Notes: generated from the letters alone by a model not told the origin. A DNA stretch of 64,000 nt from RUG563 sp045589355 (GCA_045589355.1 JAZNOW010000074.1:1-64000), one strand, 5' to 3'; counted from the first letter of the stretch, positions 51,793 to 60,422 are shown. A program made the numbers and translations.

Positions 51793-52320
51793 TTACCGGC
51801 TGCCGGCGATCATCCCATGCCCGCTGCCAAAGGGGGAGGTGGCAGCCTGGCCATATGTATTGCCGTTTGCAGGGCGTGTGACAGGGGCTGTAACGGGAAT
51901 GGATTCCACGCTGGCAGCCGATACCATTTTGTACTGGTTGCTGGCCAGGTAGCGAATGCGGTTGATATCCCGGGCTTCCGCCAGCTTTTCCGTCATCATT
52001 ACGTTTTCCGCTTCGGTGCTTTCAATGGAAGCCTGCGTGGTGCGGTAGCTTGCCGCCAGGTTGTTGCGCTGCACACATTTGGTAAGCACCACAATGCTCA
52101 GCACCACAAACACCAGGGCCAGGAACATGCGCGCCACATTCCGGGGCAGCGTCCATTCCTTTTTGCGTTCCACTGTGCTTTCCGCCCGGTAACTGGAGCG
52201 CACCTGTTCGCTTCCCGCTTCTGCATCGGGGATGAACACATGGCTGCGCACATTCATTTCAATACCAGGCATCATTTGTACGCCGGCTGTGGCGTAGGCC
52301 ATATTCTTTACCCGCTGCAT
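51793..52320 (-). CDS. ftsL: FtsL-like cell division protein
   Basis: A 175-residue bitopic protein: basic N-terminus (about 1-60), one membrane segment (about 64-82, MFLALVFVVLSIVVLTKCV) and a coiled coil (about 85-125) with LAASYRTTQASIESTEAENVMMTEKLAEARD. A low-complexity Gly/Pro/Ala-rich tail follows. The position between mraZ and the penicillin-binding protein is the classical ftsL slot, and the topology fits. Sequence identity of FtsL is always low, so the call rests on synteny and architecture. AGAAAGGAAG precedes the ATG. rsmH, normally between mraZ and ftsL, is missing. Confidence 0.75.
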   Translation of the reverse strand: MQRVKNMAYATAGVQMMPGIEMNVRSHVFIPDAEAGSEQVRSSYRAESTVERKKEWTLPRNVARMFLALVFVVLSIVVLTKCVQRNNLAASYRTTQASIESTEAENVMMTEKLAEARDINRIRYLASNQYKMVSAASVESIPVTAPVTRPANGNTYGQAATSPFGSGHGMIAGSR

Positions 52321-52340
52321 ACTATACGCTTCCTTTCTGC

Positions 52341-52901
52341 TTAATTAGAACCTCTCTGTACCTGGGCAATGAAAGCCAGGGGATCGGCAAACATCTCGTC
52401 AAAGTTCTTATCCTGTTCGTCGCTGACTGCAGCGGGCAGGATGCGGATATGGCTGGTGGCGCCGTTGATATCCACTTCCCGGATATCCTTCAGCCGCCAT
52501 GCCCTGATCTTCTGGGGCAGCAGCAGGCGCCCCTGGGCGTCCGTTTCACATTCGATGAAGCTGTATTTGCTGAACTGGTCCAGGAACACCTGCATCCGTG
52601 CATCCAGCTTTACCAGCCCTTCCAGTTCTTCCCGGCGCTTTACCCATCCCTCGATGGTGTACACGGCCACCGCCTTGAAATCCGGCGTGGGGCAAACGGC
52701 GAATTTATCACCCAGTGCTTCCCTGAAACCGGCCGGAATGATCATGCGGCCCTTGCCGTCCACCCCGTGCGTATAAGAACCTACAAAGCCCAGAAAAGGC
52801 GTTTTTTCGTTGGCAGGCCGGGTGTCCGAAGTGTTTTCAGGCATCTGCAAAGCATCGCCGGACTGTACGCCCGTCGACTGCTCTTTCCTCTCATCCGCCA
52901 T
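52341..52901 (-). CDS. mraZ: Transcriptional regulator MraZ
   Basis: A 186-residue MraZ with two AbrB-like swapped-hairpin domains. The domains begin GSYTHGVDGKGRMIIPAGFREALGD (about 41-65) and YSFIECETDAQGRLLLPQKIRAW (about 112-134), carrying the DxKGR and DxxGR signatures that bind DNA. An unusual 37-residue N-terminal extension (SDTRPANEKTP region) precedes the domains; typical MraZ is about 145 residues. ATG52901 is preferred to TTG52904. As the first gene it likely represses its own cluster through TGGTG-type repeats upstream. Confidence 0.93.
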   Translation of the reverse strand: MADERKEQSTGVQSGDALQMPENTSDTRPANEKTPFLGFVGSYTHGVDGKGRMIIPAGFREALGDKFAVCPTPDFKAVAVYTIEGWVKRREELEGLVKLDARMQVFLDQFSKYSFIECETDAQGRLLLPQKIRAWRLKDIREVDINGATSHIRILPAAVSDEQDKNFDEMFADPLAFIAQVQRGSN

Positions 52902-52928
52902 CAAATCACTTCCATCCGAACAAATTCT

Positions 52929-52992
52929 GCCACAAATTCACCACTTCTGAACACTGTGACACCATTTTAACCCACCAAATGGCGATTGTCAA
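52929..52992 (-). promoter_or_regulatory. mraZ promoter with TGGTG repeats (candidate MraZ operator)
   Basis: Minus strand TTGACA (52992-52987), 17-bp spacer, TAAAAT (52969-52964). Four G-rich repeats follow: TGGTGGG (52977-52971), ATGGTG (52965-52960), GTGGTG (52944-52939) and TGTGGC (52934-52929). Spacing is roughly one or two helical turns, as expected for MraZ boxes. Confidence 0.65.
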
Positions 52993-53089
52993 TCGTTCTG
53001 AGCAGACAGGCTTCCGGCTTTGGGAAACATTTTCGTCACATAACTTCATATTTTTTTCAATAACAAAAACACTTGTTCGCATAGAACGC

Positions 53090-53127
53090 AAAAAAGAACA
53101 GGGAACACATTTTCGCATTCCCTGTTC
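53090..53127. terminator. Bidirectional terminator between mraZ promoter and the metallophosphoesterase
   Basis: A perfect 10-bp stem GAACAGGGAA/TTCCCTGTTC (53096-53105, 53118-53127), with A6 on the left and T4 on the right. It ends the minus-strand metallophosphoesterase transcript. The adjoining 53128-53315 is AT-rich and holds no gene. Confidence 0.8.
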
Positions 53128-53315
53128 TTTTGTTTATTATTTACATATATTCTTTTTGTTTCTTGTGCATATTGAAACAAAATTTCTTTTCTTTTTTGTG
53201 TTCAACTTTTGGGAAATTATGAACAAAAGTTTATTTTTTTGTTTCCTTACCCCTTTTTTGTTCCCTTTCCCCACTTCATGGGCCGCCGCAGCCATTCCAC
53301 CCCCATATACAGGGG

Positions 53316-54062
53316 TCAAAACGCCGCCTTGCCTCCATTTTCCGCCGCTGCGCCGCCATTTGGCTGTTCCGGCGTGCCACCGGGCAGCCGGTACATGCTG
53401 AACTTCAGCCCGTCGCAGGACACGCAATGATACTGCACCGTGCCATGCAGCCCCGTCACCGCCCCACGCAGGGACGCGCCGTGCAGATGGCCGTATACCG
53501 CATCATTCACCTGATATTCTTCCAGCAGCCTGGAAAGCCGCGTTTCCCCGCCGCCCTCTGCCAGGGGCGGATAATGGGTCATCACGATCAGCCTGTCTCC
53601 GCCCAGCTTTTTGGCGCTGGATAAAGAAAGCTCCATCCGGATCAGTTCCCGGCTGTAGATCTTTTCATCTTCCGCATTGCCGTTTGCCGGCAGCGTCCAG
53701 CCCCGGGTGCCGCAGATGACGGTATCCCCAAAGCGCATGGCGTCGTTCTGGATGGCGTACATGTTTTCCGGCAGTACTTCCCTCAGCCGGTTGATGCCGC
53801 ACCACCAGTAATCGTGGTTGCCCCGCAGGATCACTTTCTTCCCGGGCAGCCGGCCGATCATCCTCAAATCTTCCAGAGCCGGCTCCAGCTGCATGGCCCA
53901 GCTGATATCACCGGGGATCAGCACCAGATCGTCCGGAGAAACTTTTTCCTGCCAGTCCTGTGCGATACGCGAAAAATGGCCCTCCCAATGAGCACCAAAC
54001 ACATCCATGGGCTTGTTATCGCCCCCGGGCAAATGCAGATCGCCTATCGCAAAAATATTCAC
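53316..54062 (-). CDS. Metallophosphoesterase
   Basis: A 248-residue calcineurin-like phosphoesterase without signal peptide. Motifs in order: FAIGDLHLPG (about 4-13, D and H), LIPGDISW, ILRGNHDYWW, VMTHYPPL and a final VYGHLHGAS, completing the di-metal site. It is cytosolic. The start is GTG54062, since the preceding gene stops at 54065 and GAAGAAGAG is 4 nt away. A Gly/Ala/Asn-rich C-terminal tail (PEQPNGGAAAENGG) is unlike the family. It is unrelated in sequence to the membrane-anchored enzyme at 11.4 kb. Probably co-transcribed with the zinc-ribbon gene. The substrate is unknown. Confidence 0.87.
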   Translation of the reverse strand: MNIFAIGDLHLPGGDNKPMDVFGAHWEGHFSRIAQDWQEKVSPDDLVLIPGDISWAMQLEPALEDLRMIGRLPGKKVILRGNHDYWWCGINRLREVLPENMYAIQNDAMRFGDTVICGTRGWTLPANGNAEDEKIYSRELIRMELSLSSAKKLGGDRLIVMTHYPPLAEGGGETRLSRLLEEYQVNDAVYGHLHGASLRGAVTGLHGTVQYHCVSCDGLKFSMYRLPGGTPEQPNGGAAAENGGKAAF

Positions 54063-54064
54063 GG

Positions 54065-54451
54065 TTACTCTTCTTCGTCCTCTTCTTCATCTTCCATCTC
54101 TTCTTCGCTCATGGCGTCCAGAGACAGATCGTTTTCAATTTCGCCGAATTCGCCGTCGTCATCAATTTCGGGAATGATTTCGTCCATGGAACTGACGGGA
54201 TCAATATCCAGGGCAGTTTCATCCACGCGCACATCTTCATCGTGCTCGTCGCTATTGTTTGCGTTCATTTCCTTCAGGCAGAAAAGGCAGGCATCCTTGC
54301 CGGGAAGCGCAGGCGCTTCGTTGCAGATGGTGCACATTTCGATCTCTTCCCGCTGCACTTCGCCCTTCATTTCCCGTTTGCAGATTTTGCAATACCCTTC
54401 GGTATCCTGGATGTAGTTCAGTTCGCAGCGCGGACATTTGATCAATGCCAT
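54065..54451 (-). CDS. Small acidic zinc-ribbon protein
   Basis: A 128-residue protein. The N-terminal part has four CxxC pairs: CPRC (6-9), CKIC, CTIC and CLFC, forming two zinc ribbons (about 6-24 and 40-60). The C-terminal half (about 65-128) is extremely acidic (long Glu/Asp runs, ending EEMEDEEEDEEE), as in nucleic-acid-mimicking or histone-chaperone-like tails. I do not recognise the family. AGGAGG precedes ATG54451; the frame extends to 54517. It is directly upstream of the metallophosphoesterase with a 2-bp gap, so co-translated. Confidence 0.7.
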   Translation of the reverse strand: MALIKCPRCELNYIQDTEGYCKICKREMKGEVQREEIEMCTICNEAPALPGKDACLFCLKEMNANNSDEHDEDVRVDETALDIDPVSSMDEIIPEIDDDGEFGEIENDLSLDAMSEEEMEDEEEDEEE

Positions 54452-54575
54452 GAAAAATCCCTCCTGTAAATACTCCCATTTATTGTTATGGTAATGGCTT
54501 TCCAATTCGTTCGACATCCTGCCCGTTTTATGCTACATTCTTTTCGTAACACTTTTGTAACAAAAGGAGGACATC

Positions 54576-55286
54576 ATGAAACACGTACGATTTGGTTTTA
54601 TCACACTGGCGCTTCTGCTTTGCCTGGCGGCTCTTTCACCCGCCGCCATGGCCGAAAGCTGTTATGTGGGCTGCCCGGACTGCCACAGCAATGCCGATTG
54701 TGCATCCTGCGCTTTCTGCGTTGCCGTCACGGCCACTGCCCGGCCCAGGGAAAACCCAACGCCCTCCCCTGCCGTGCGCCCCATCCAGACGATGAAGCCT
54801 GCTGCTACACGCAAACCCGAAAGCACTGCCACCGCATCTCCCACGGCCAAACCCGCTTTCACGCCGGCTCCCTCTTTAGGCATGGGTGATTATACTACAA
54901 TAACAGGAGCAAAGCAAGAGGAAATTGTACTTCAATTGCTCAATCAGGACCGCCTCCGGAACGGCCTGGCGCCCCTGCCCGTGGACCCTGCGCTTTCCCG
55001 TATTGCCCGCATCAAATCCCAGGACATGAAAGACAACCGCTATTTTGCCCACGAATCCCCCACCTACGGCCGTGCCGCCCAGATGCTGACCCACTTTGGC
55101 TACGCTTATCAGGGTGTCGGCGAAAACATTGCCCATCATGCCACAGTGGAAAAAGCAGAAGCTGCCTTTATGTCCAGCTGGGGCCACCGCATCAACATTC
55201 TGGGCAAGCAGTGGACCAAGGTAGGCATCGGCGTGGTCTATGACGATCAGGGCTTTGTCTACGTTACCCAATTGTTTGTCCGCTGA
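54576..55286 (+). CDS. Secreted CAP-domain (YkwD/SCP-like) protein
   Basis: A 236-residue exported protein: signal peptide about 1-26, a Cys-rich segment (about 28-48, CYVGCPDCHSNADCASCAFC; eight Cys in all), a Pro/Thr/Ala-rich linker (about 52-105), then a CAP domain (about 112-236). CAP motifs are LNQDRLRNGLAPLPVD, HESPTYGRAAQML, GENIAHH, SSWGHRINIL and the C-terminal YVTQLFVR. CAP proteins in Firmicutes are often linked to spores or walls (YkwD, SafA partners). The Cys-rich cassette before the linker is not standard. A TCGACA-N17-TACATT element (54511-54539) may be the promoter. Confidence 0.88.
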   Translation: MKHVRFGFITLALLLCLAALSPAAMAESCYVGCPDCHSNADCASCAFCVAVTATARPRENPTPSPAVRPIQTMKPAATRKPESTATASPTAKPAFTPAPSLGMGDYTTITGAKQEEIVLQLLNQDRLRNGLAPLPVDPALSRIARIKSQDMKDNRYFAHESPTYGRAAQMLTHFGYAYQGVGENIAHHATVEKAEAAFMSSWGHRINILGKQWTKVGIGVVYDDQGFVYVTQLFVR

Positions 55287-55292
55287 AAAGAG

Positions 55293-55325
55293 GGCTGTTG
55301 TGTGAATGCACAACAGCCTTTTTTT
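55293..55325 (+). terminator. Terminator after the CAP gene
   Basis: A perfect 10-bp stem GGCTGTTGTG/CACAACAGCC (55293-55302, 55309-55318), 6-nt loop, seven T. It overlaps the 3' boundary of the next, convergent gene. Confidence 0.9.
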
Positions 55326-55326
55326 C

Positions 55327-55578
55327 TTACCGCCCGGGCCACACCTGATGTAAGGCTGCCCGGCTGCCGGGAAAAGCATACCTGCCCGTATTTACCGCCG
55401 GCTGCGCCGTTTCCTGGGCATTCACGGTGTCGCCCACCTGCTTTTCCAGAATGGCATCCGCTTTGCGCATGGCATCCATGAGGGCGCTTTTGCCGGCAAT
55501 GCTTCTTGAACGGGCAGGCAGCAGCGCCGCTTCCTCGATCTGCATGGCCGGGGTATATGCATCACTCCAAAGGCTCAT
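55327..55578 (-). CDS. Small protein of unknown function (83 aa)
   Basis: An 83-residue frame beginning MSLWSDAYTPAMQIEEAALLPARSRSIAGKS, preceded by the strong site GGAGGGAGGG 5-11 nt upstream. It has a predicted helix (about 32-55, SALMDAMRKADAILEKQV) and a low-complexity tail, with no membrane segment. I do not recognise it. The strong ribosome binding site and a terminator boundary on each side support a real gene. The longer frame to 55824 is a shadow of engB. It could also be a remnant. Confidence 0.6.
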   Translation of the reverse strand: MSLWSDAYTPAMQIEEAALLPARSRSIAGKSALMDAMRKADAILEKQVGDTVNAQETAQPAVNTGRYAFPGSRAALHQVWPGR

Positions 55579-55637
55579 TTTCTTCCCTCCCTCCTGCTGC
55601 ATCTTATGCAATGGAAGAAAAACGGTGCAAATGCGCA

Positions 55638-55671
55638 TAAAAAGAACCCCTGTACAGCCGTACAGAGGCTC
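55638..55671 (-). terminator. Terminator after engB
   Basis: On the minus strand a 12-bp stem with G-T pairs (55671-55660 with 55655-55644), 4-nt loop and five T. On the plus strand the stem has two mismatches, so it is directional. Confidence 0.8.
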
Positions 55672-55688
55672 TTTCGTTTGCAGCGGTT

Positions 55689-56297
55689 TTATTCTTCCGC
55701 GTTTTCGGGCATTTCCGGTTCCGAAATGGCTTCTTCGATCTTTTTCAGCAGTTCTTCCCGTCCGTCCCCGTTTTCGCTGGAATAGCACAGCACCTGCCAG
55801 GGCTGCACCTGCAGTGCCCGGCAAATGGGAGCCAGATGCTTCATCCGGGCACCCCGGCTGATTTTATCCGCCTTCGTTGCCACCACAAAGAAGGGCTGGC
55901 CGGTACCGCGCAGGAACATGTTCATCTGAATATCATCCTGGGTGGGCTCATGGCGGATATCCACCAGATGCAGCGTCAGCTTCAGTTCTTCCGTTTCCCG
56001 GAAGTACTTTTCCATCATTTCGCCCCAACGCAGCTTTTCCTTTTTATCCACCTTGGCAAAGCCATAGCCGGGCAGGTCCACCAAATGGAAATTGTCGTTG
56101 AGCAAAAAGAGGTTGATCAGCCGGGTTTTGCCGGGGGTGGCGCTGGTGCGGGCCAGGGCCTTTCTGCGGCAGAGGCTGTTGATGAGGGAGGACTTGCCCA
56201 CGTTGCTCTTCCCCGCCACGGCAATCTGGGGCAGGGTTACTTCCGGGGGCTGGTACACACTCATACTGGTTACAAATTCCGCTTTTTTGATTTCCAT
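55689..56297 (-). CDS. engB: Ribosome biogenesis GTPase EngB/YsxC
   Basis: A 202-residue TRAFAC GTPase needed for large-subunit assembly. G1 is AVAGKSNVGKSSLINSL (about 26-42, P-loop GKSNVGKS), switch region RTSATPGKTRLINLF, G3 VDLPGYGFA, G4 ATKAD (about 141-145) and G5 YSSENGDG. ATG56297 is chosen; a GTG at 56321 is an alternative. It follows lon with 30 bp between, the common lon-ysxC order of Firmicutes. Complete, with a terminator after it. The GDxGxxEL C-terminus is replaced by an acidic tail. Confidence 0.95.
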   Translation of the reverse strand: MEIKKAEFVTSMSVYQPPEVTLPQIAVAGKSNVGKSSLINSLCRRKALARTSATPGKTRLINLFLLNDNFHLVDLPGYGFAKVDKKEKLRWGEMMEKYFRETEELKLTLHLVDIRHEPTQDDIQMNMFLRGTGQPFFVVATKADKISRGARMKHLAPICRALQVQPWQVLCYSSENGDGREELLKKIEEAISEPEMPENAEE

Positions 56298-56328
56298 AAT
56301 CGGCTCGCTTTCGTTCTTCACGGGAAGA

Positions 56329-58659
56329 TCACTTCATCAGCGCCACTTTCAGCACATCCTCGGCGTTTTCCACCAGCAGAATGCGGAAACGGCTCAGCAC
56401 ATGCATGGGCACATCTTCCAGATCTTTCTTGTTTTCCTTGGGCAGCAGAATGGTTTTCACCCCGGCACGGTAGGCCGCCAGCAGCTTTTCCTTCACGCCG
56501 CCAATGGGCAGCACCCGGCCCCGCAGGGTAATTTCCCCGGTCATAGCCACGGTCTGGTCCACCGGCTTTCCGCTCAGGGCAGATACCAGGGCGCAAGTCA
56601 GCGTCACACCGGCGGAAGGGCCGTCCTTGGGCACAGCGCCTTCGGGCACATGCACATGGATGTCCTGGGTTTTGTAGAAATCCTCCGCAATGCCGTATTC
56701 CGCCGCATGGGCACGCACCCAGCTGCGGGCCGCCTGAGCGGATTCCTTCATCACGTCGCCCAACTGGCCGGTAAGTTGTACCTGGCCGGAGCCGGGCATC
56801 ACGCTGCATTCCACCGCCAGCATTTCACCGCCCACTGCGGTATAGGCCAAGCCGTTCACCACGCCCACTTGAGGCTTCTTTTCCGGCATATCCCGCAAAA
56901 ACTTCACGGCGCCCAGGTATTCTTCCACCACCTGGGGGGTAACGGTGATCACGTCTTTATCCGTCTGCAGCATTTCCACCGCAGCCTTGCGCACCACTTT
57001 GCCGATGGTGCGGCTGAGGGTGCGCACACCGGCTTCCCTTGTGTATCCTTCAATGATGCGCTTCATGGCGCCGTCGGTCACCTTGACGGATTTTTCCGGC
57101 AGGCCATGTTCCTTCACCTGCTTGGGCAAAAGGTGTTTTTTGGCAATATGCAGCTTTTCTTCTTCGGTGTAGCTGGGCACTTCGATGATTTCCATACGGT
57201 CCAGCAGGGGGGCGGGAATGGTGTCCTTGCTGTTGGCGGTGGTGATGAACATCACCCGGGACAGATCCACCGGCAGTTCCAGGTAATGATCCCGGAAAGC
57301 AAAGTTCTGCTCCGCGTCCAATACCTCCAGCATGGCAGAGGCAGGATCCCCCCTGAAATCGTGGCTCATTTTGTCAATTTCGTCAAAGAGGAACACCGGG
57401 TTCATGGTGCCGGCCTGCTTGAGGCTGGAAATGATCCGGCCGGGAATGGCGCCGATGTAGGTACGCCGGTGGCCCCGGATCTCCGCTTCATCCCGTACGC
57501 CGCCCAGGCTCATCTGCACAAACTTGCGGCCCACCGCCCTGGCAATGCCCCGCACAATGCTGGTTTTGCCCACACCGGGAGGGCCAACAAAGCAAAGGAT
57601 GGGGCCCTTCATGGTTTTATCCCGGGTGTTGATTTCCTTCATCCGGCGAACGGCCAGGTATTCGATCACCCGCTCCTTCACCTTTTCCATGGCATAATGG
57701 TCTTCGTTCAGGATGCGGGCCGCCCGTTTCAGGTCCAGGTTATCGGCGGTTTCCTTGCCCCAGGGCAAATCCAGAATCCATTCCACATAGGTGCGGCTCA
57801 CGCCGATCTCCGGGGTGCCGGGAGCCATACGGGAAAGCCGGTCCAGCTCCTTCTTCACCTTTTCCCGGGCTTCATCGTTCAAAGGCGTTTCGCTCAGCCG
57901 GCGGCGCAGATCCTCCACGTCGGTGGCTTCCTTATCGCCCAGTTCTTCCTGAATGGCCTTGATCTGCTCCCGCAGGTAATAATCCTTCTGGTTTTTGTCG
58001 ATCTGCTTTTTCAACCGGCTCTGCACCTGCTTTTCGATGTGGGCCAGCTCCGTTTCCCGGGCCAGAATGCCGCAGAGGGTCTCCAGCCGGTGCATCACGT
58101 CGATTTCTTCCAGAATAGCCTGACGGTCTTCCACACGGGTCAGCACATTGGCTGCAATAATATCCGCCAGCTGGTCCGCCTTATCCACGTCCCGTACGGA
58201 ACGCAGGGTTTCGCCGGATACCCGCATGGAGGTTTTTGCATATTCTTCAAACAGCTCATGGGTGGTGCGCACCAGTGCTTCCGTCTCGGCGCCGGGCAGC
58301 GCTTTCTTTTCCGTCAGCACCACTTCCGCAATCCAGCAGGGATCCTCCTCCACCACGGCATGGAGCAGCGCCCGCTGCCTGCCTTCCACCAGTACACGGA
58401 TGGAATCGCCGGGCATGTTCAGCACCTGCTTCACATGGGCCACTGTGCCTACCCGGCACATATCCTCCATGCCGGGTTCTTCCACGTCCCCATCCTTCTG
58501 GGCCACCAGGAATACCATCTGGTCCTCCATCATGGCCTTTTCCAGGGCAGAAACAGACCGCTGCCGGCCCACGTCAAAATGCAGCACCATGTGGGGAAAC
58601 ACCATCAGCCCACGCAGGGGAATAAGCGGCAGCGTAAGCTTTTCCTTTTTCTTTGCCAT
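56329..58659 (-). CDS. lon: ATP-dependent protease Lon
   Basis: A 776-residue LonA: N-terminal substrate domain (about 8-200), coiled coil (about 215-270), AAA+ module with Walker A GPPGVGKT (359-366) and FLFDEIDKMS, and a protease domain with catalytic Ser682 (PKDGPSAG) and Lys723 (GGVKEK). The Ser/Lys spacing matches E. coli Lon (679/722). It degrades misfolded and regulatory proteins. Starts MAKKKEKLTLPLIPLRG. It is the first of the lon-engB pair; lonB lies 101 bp upstream on the same strand. Confidence 0.97.
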   Translation of the reverse strand: MAKKKEKLTLPLIPLRGLMVFPHMVLHFDVGRQRSVSALEKAMMEDQMVFLVAQKDGDVEEPGMEDMCRVGTVAHVKQVLNMPGDSIRVLVEGRQRALLHAVVEEDPCWIAEVVLTEKKALPGAETEALVRTTHELFEEYAKTSMRVSGETLRSVRDVDKADQLADIIAANVLTRVEDRQAILEEIDVMHRLETLCGILARETELAHIEKQVQSRLKKQIDKNQKDYYLREQIKAIQEELGDKEATDVEDLRRRLSETPLNDEAREKVKKELDRLSRMAPGTPEIGVSRTYVEWILDLPWGKETADNLDLKRAARILNEDHYAMEKVKERVIEYLAVRRMKEINTRDKTMKGPILCFVGPPGVGKTSIVRGIARAVGRKFVQMSLGGVRDEAEIRGHRRTYIGAIPGRIISSLKQAGTMNPVFLFDEIDKMSHDFRGDPASAMLEVLDAEQNFAFRDHYLELPVDLSRVMFITTANSKDTIPAPLLDRMEIIEVPSYTEEEKLHIAKKHLLPKQVKEHGLPEKSVKVTDGAMKRIIEGYTREAGVRTLSRTIGKVVRKAAVEMLQTDKDVITVTPQVVEEYLGAVKFLRDMPEKKPQVGVVNGLAYTAVGGEMLAVECSVMPGSGQVQLTGQLGDVMKESAQAARSWVRAHAAEYGIAEDFYKTQDIHVHVPEGAVPKDGPSAGVTLTCALVSALSGKPVDQTVAMTGEITLRGRVLPIGGVKEKLLAAYRAGVKTILLPKENKKDLEDVPMHVLSRFRILLVENAEDVLKVALMK

Positions 58660-58760
58660 AATAACTCCTGATCTTTGTTTATTCCATGCATTGCCGGAAG
58701 CGTATAACCCGGCAACATATAATTATAGCCCATTCTCCGCTAAAAAGCAACCTTTCCCCT

Positions 58761-60422
58761 TCAGCCGACGCCCTTGGCAGCAAGGGGCAGCACAGGCATG
58801 GGCTGCTCTTCCCCTGCCGTTTCTGCCGGGGCAGGCAGCAGCATTTTTTCCATTGCCTGCGCCACCGTATCCACCGGGATCACCTGAATGCCGGCATGGT
58901 CAAACCGTTCCATGTAGTTTGCCCGGGGCACAAACACCCGCTGCAGCCCGGCACGCCTGGCCGCATCCACCTTCCGGGATACGCCGCCCACCGGCAGCAC
59001 CTGCCCCTGCACGCTCACTTCCCCCGTTACCGCAGCGCTGCCATCCACCGGCACGCCCCGGAGGACGCTCACGGCTGCTATCAGCATGGCCACCCCGGCA
59101 GAAGGTCCGTCCACCGGCATGCCCCCGGGAAAATTGATGTGGATATCCTTATCCTTCTGCCACAGGTTCATTTCCTTCAGCAGGGTGAGCACATTCCGGG
59201 CCGAGGCATGGGCTGTGGATTTGCGGCGCATCACATGGCCGGCTCCTCCCATTTCTTCTTCCTCCACAATACCGGTCACATCCACCTGGCCTGTTCCCTT
59301 TTCCACCGCCGCTTCAATTTCCATCACCATGCCCTGCTGCGCCCCCTGCACCGCCAGCCCATGCACACAGCCAATGCGGTTTTCCAAAGGTGCTGCACTT
59401 TCCGGCCGGGGGCTGTAATGGCCCGACTCGATCACCCATTCCATGTCCGTCCTGCGGATTTCTTCCCGTTTTTCCATCTGGGCCAGGCCGCCTGCCATCT
59501 GCACCATGTTGATGGCGTCCCGGCCGCAATGGGCATAGCTGCCCAGCAGCCGCGCCGTTTCCTTTTCCATGCGAAAGCCGGCCCTTCTGGCCGCTTCAAA
59601 GCCGATGCGCCCCACTTCCTCCTTTTCCAGCGGCCGGAAAAACACCTCCATGCACCGGGAGCGAAGGGCGGGTGAAATCTCCTCCGGCGATTTGGTGGTG
59701 GCGCCAATGAGCCGGAAATCCGCCGGCATGCCGTTTTTGAAAATTTCATGGATGTGCCGGGGAATATTCCGGTCTTCCCGGTTATAGTAGGCGGATTCAA
59801 AATGCACCTTCCTGTCCTCCAGCACTTTCAGCAGTTTGTTGAGCTGAATGGGATGCATCTCCCCGATCTCATCCAGGAACAATACCCCGCCGTGGGCCCG
59901 GCTCACCGCCCCCATCTTGGGCTGGGGCACCCCCTGCATTCCCATGGGCCCGGCCCCCTGATAAATAGGATCGTGCACGCTGCCGATCAAAGGATCGGCA
60001 ATGGAACGCTCGTCAAAGCGCACGCAGGTAGCATCCACTTCAATAAACGGCGCATTCTTACGAAAAGGCGTGCCTTCGCTTTCCTTGGCCGCCTCCAGTA
60101 CCAGCCGGGCAGCACAGGTTTTGCCCACGCCGGGCGGGCCGTAAATGATCACATGCTGAGGGTTCTTTCCGCACAGAATGGCCATCAGGGAGCGGACGCC
60201 TTCCTCCTGGCCCACAATGTCTTCAAACGTTCTGGGGCGCACATGCTCGTTGAGGGGCTCGGTTAGCTTCACTGCCTGCATGCTGCGCAGTTTTTCCATC
60301 TCCCGTCCGTCTTCCCGCTGCCGGGGAGCGGAACTTTTCTGTTGGCTGCGCAGCTGGGTATAGAAAAAAATACCCGTCACAACCGTCACTGTCAGCTGGA
60401 TCAATAGCAAAATCCATCCCAT
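58761..60422 (-). CDS. lonB: Sporulation-type ATP-dependent protease LonB
   Basis: A 553-residue Lon-like protease, the length expected for Bacillus LonB (about 552). An N-terminal membrane segment (about 3-21, WILLLIQLTVTVVTGIFF) is followed by an AAA+ module with Walker A YGPPGVGKTCAARL (about 92-105) and FLDEIGEM. The protease domain has catalytic Ser441 (PVDGPSAG) and Lys484 (GGVSRK). ATG60422 follows GAGGTGG; the upstream frame to 60476 would add a non-family N-terminus. LonB is forespore-associated in Bacillus, so its presence supports a sporulating lineage, though sporulation itself is not demonstrated. Confidence 0.92.
   Translation of the reverse strand: MGWILLLIQLTVTVVTGIFFYTQLRSQQKSSAPRQREDGREMEKLRSMQAVKLTEPLNEHVRPRTFEDIVGQEEGVRSLMAILCGKNPQHVIIYGPPGVGKTCAARLVLEAAKESEGTPFRKNAPFIEVDATCVRFDERSIADPLIGSVHDPIYQGAGPMGMQGVPQPKMGAVSRAHGGVLFLDEIGEMHPIQLNKLLKVLEDRKVHFESAYYNREDRNIPRHIHEIFKNGMPADFRLIGATTKSPEEISPALRSRCMEVFFRPLEKEEVGRIGFEAARRAGFRMEKETARLLGSYAHCGRDAINMVQMAGGLAQMEKREEIRRTDMEWVIESGHYSPRPESAAPLENRIGCVHGLAVQGAQQGMVMEIEAAVEKGTGQVDVTGIVEEEEMGGAGHVMRRKSTAHASARNVLTLLKEMNLWQKDKDIHINFPGGMPVDGPSAGVAMLIAAVSVLRGVPVDGSAAVTGEVSVQGQVLPVGGVSRKVDAARRAGLQRVFVPRANYMERFDHAGIQVIPVDTVAQAMEKMLLPAPAETAGEEQPMPVLPLAAKGVG

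Noticed and set aside
53137..53427. 96-residue minus-strand frame upstream of the division cluster
   Set aside because: It is composed of the metallophosphoesterase 3' region in another frame plus AT-rich intergenic sequence; low complexity and no site for initiation.
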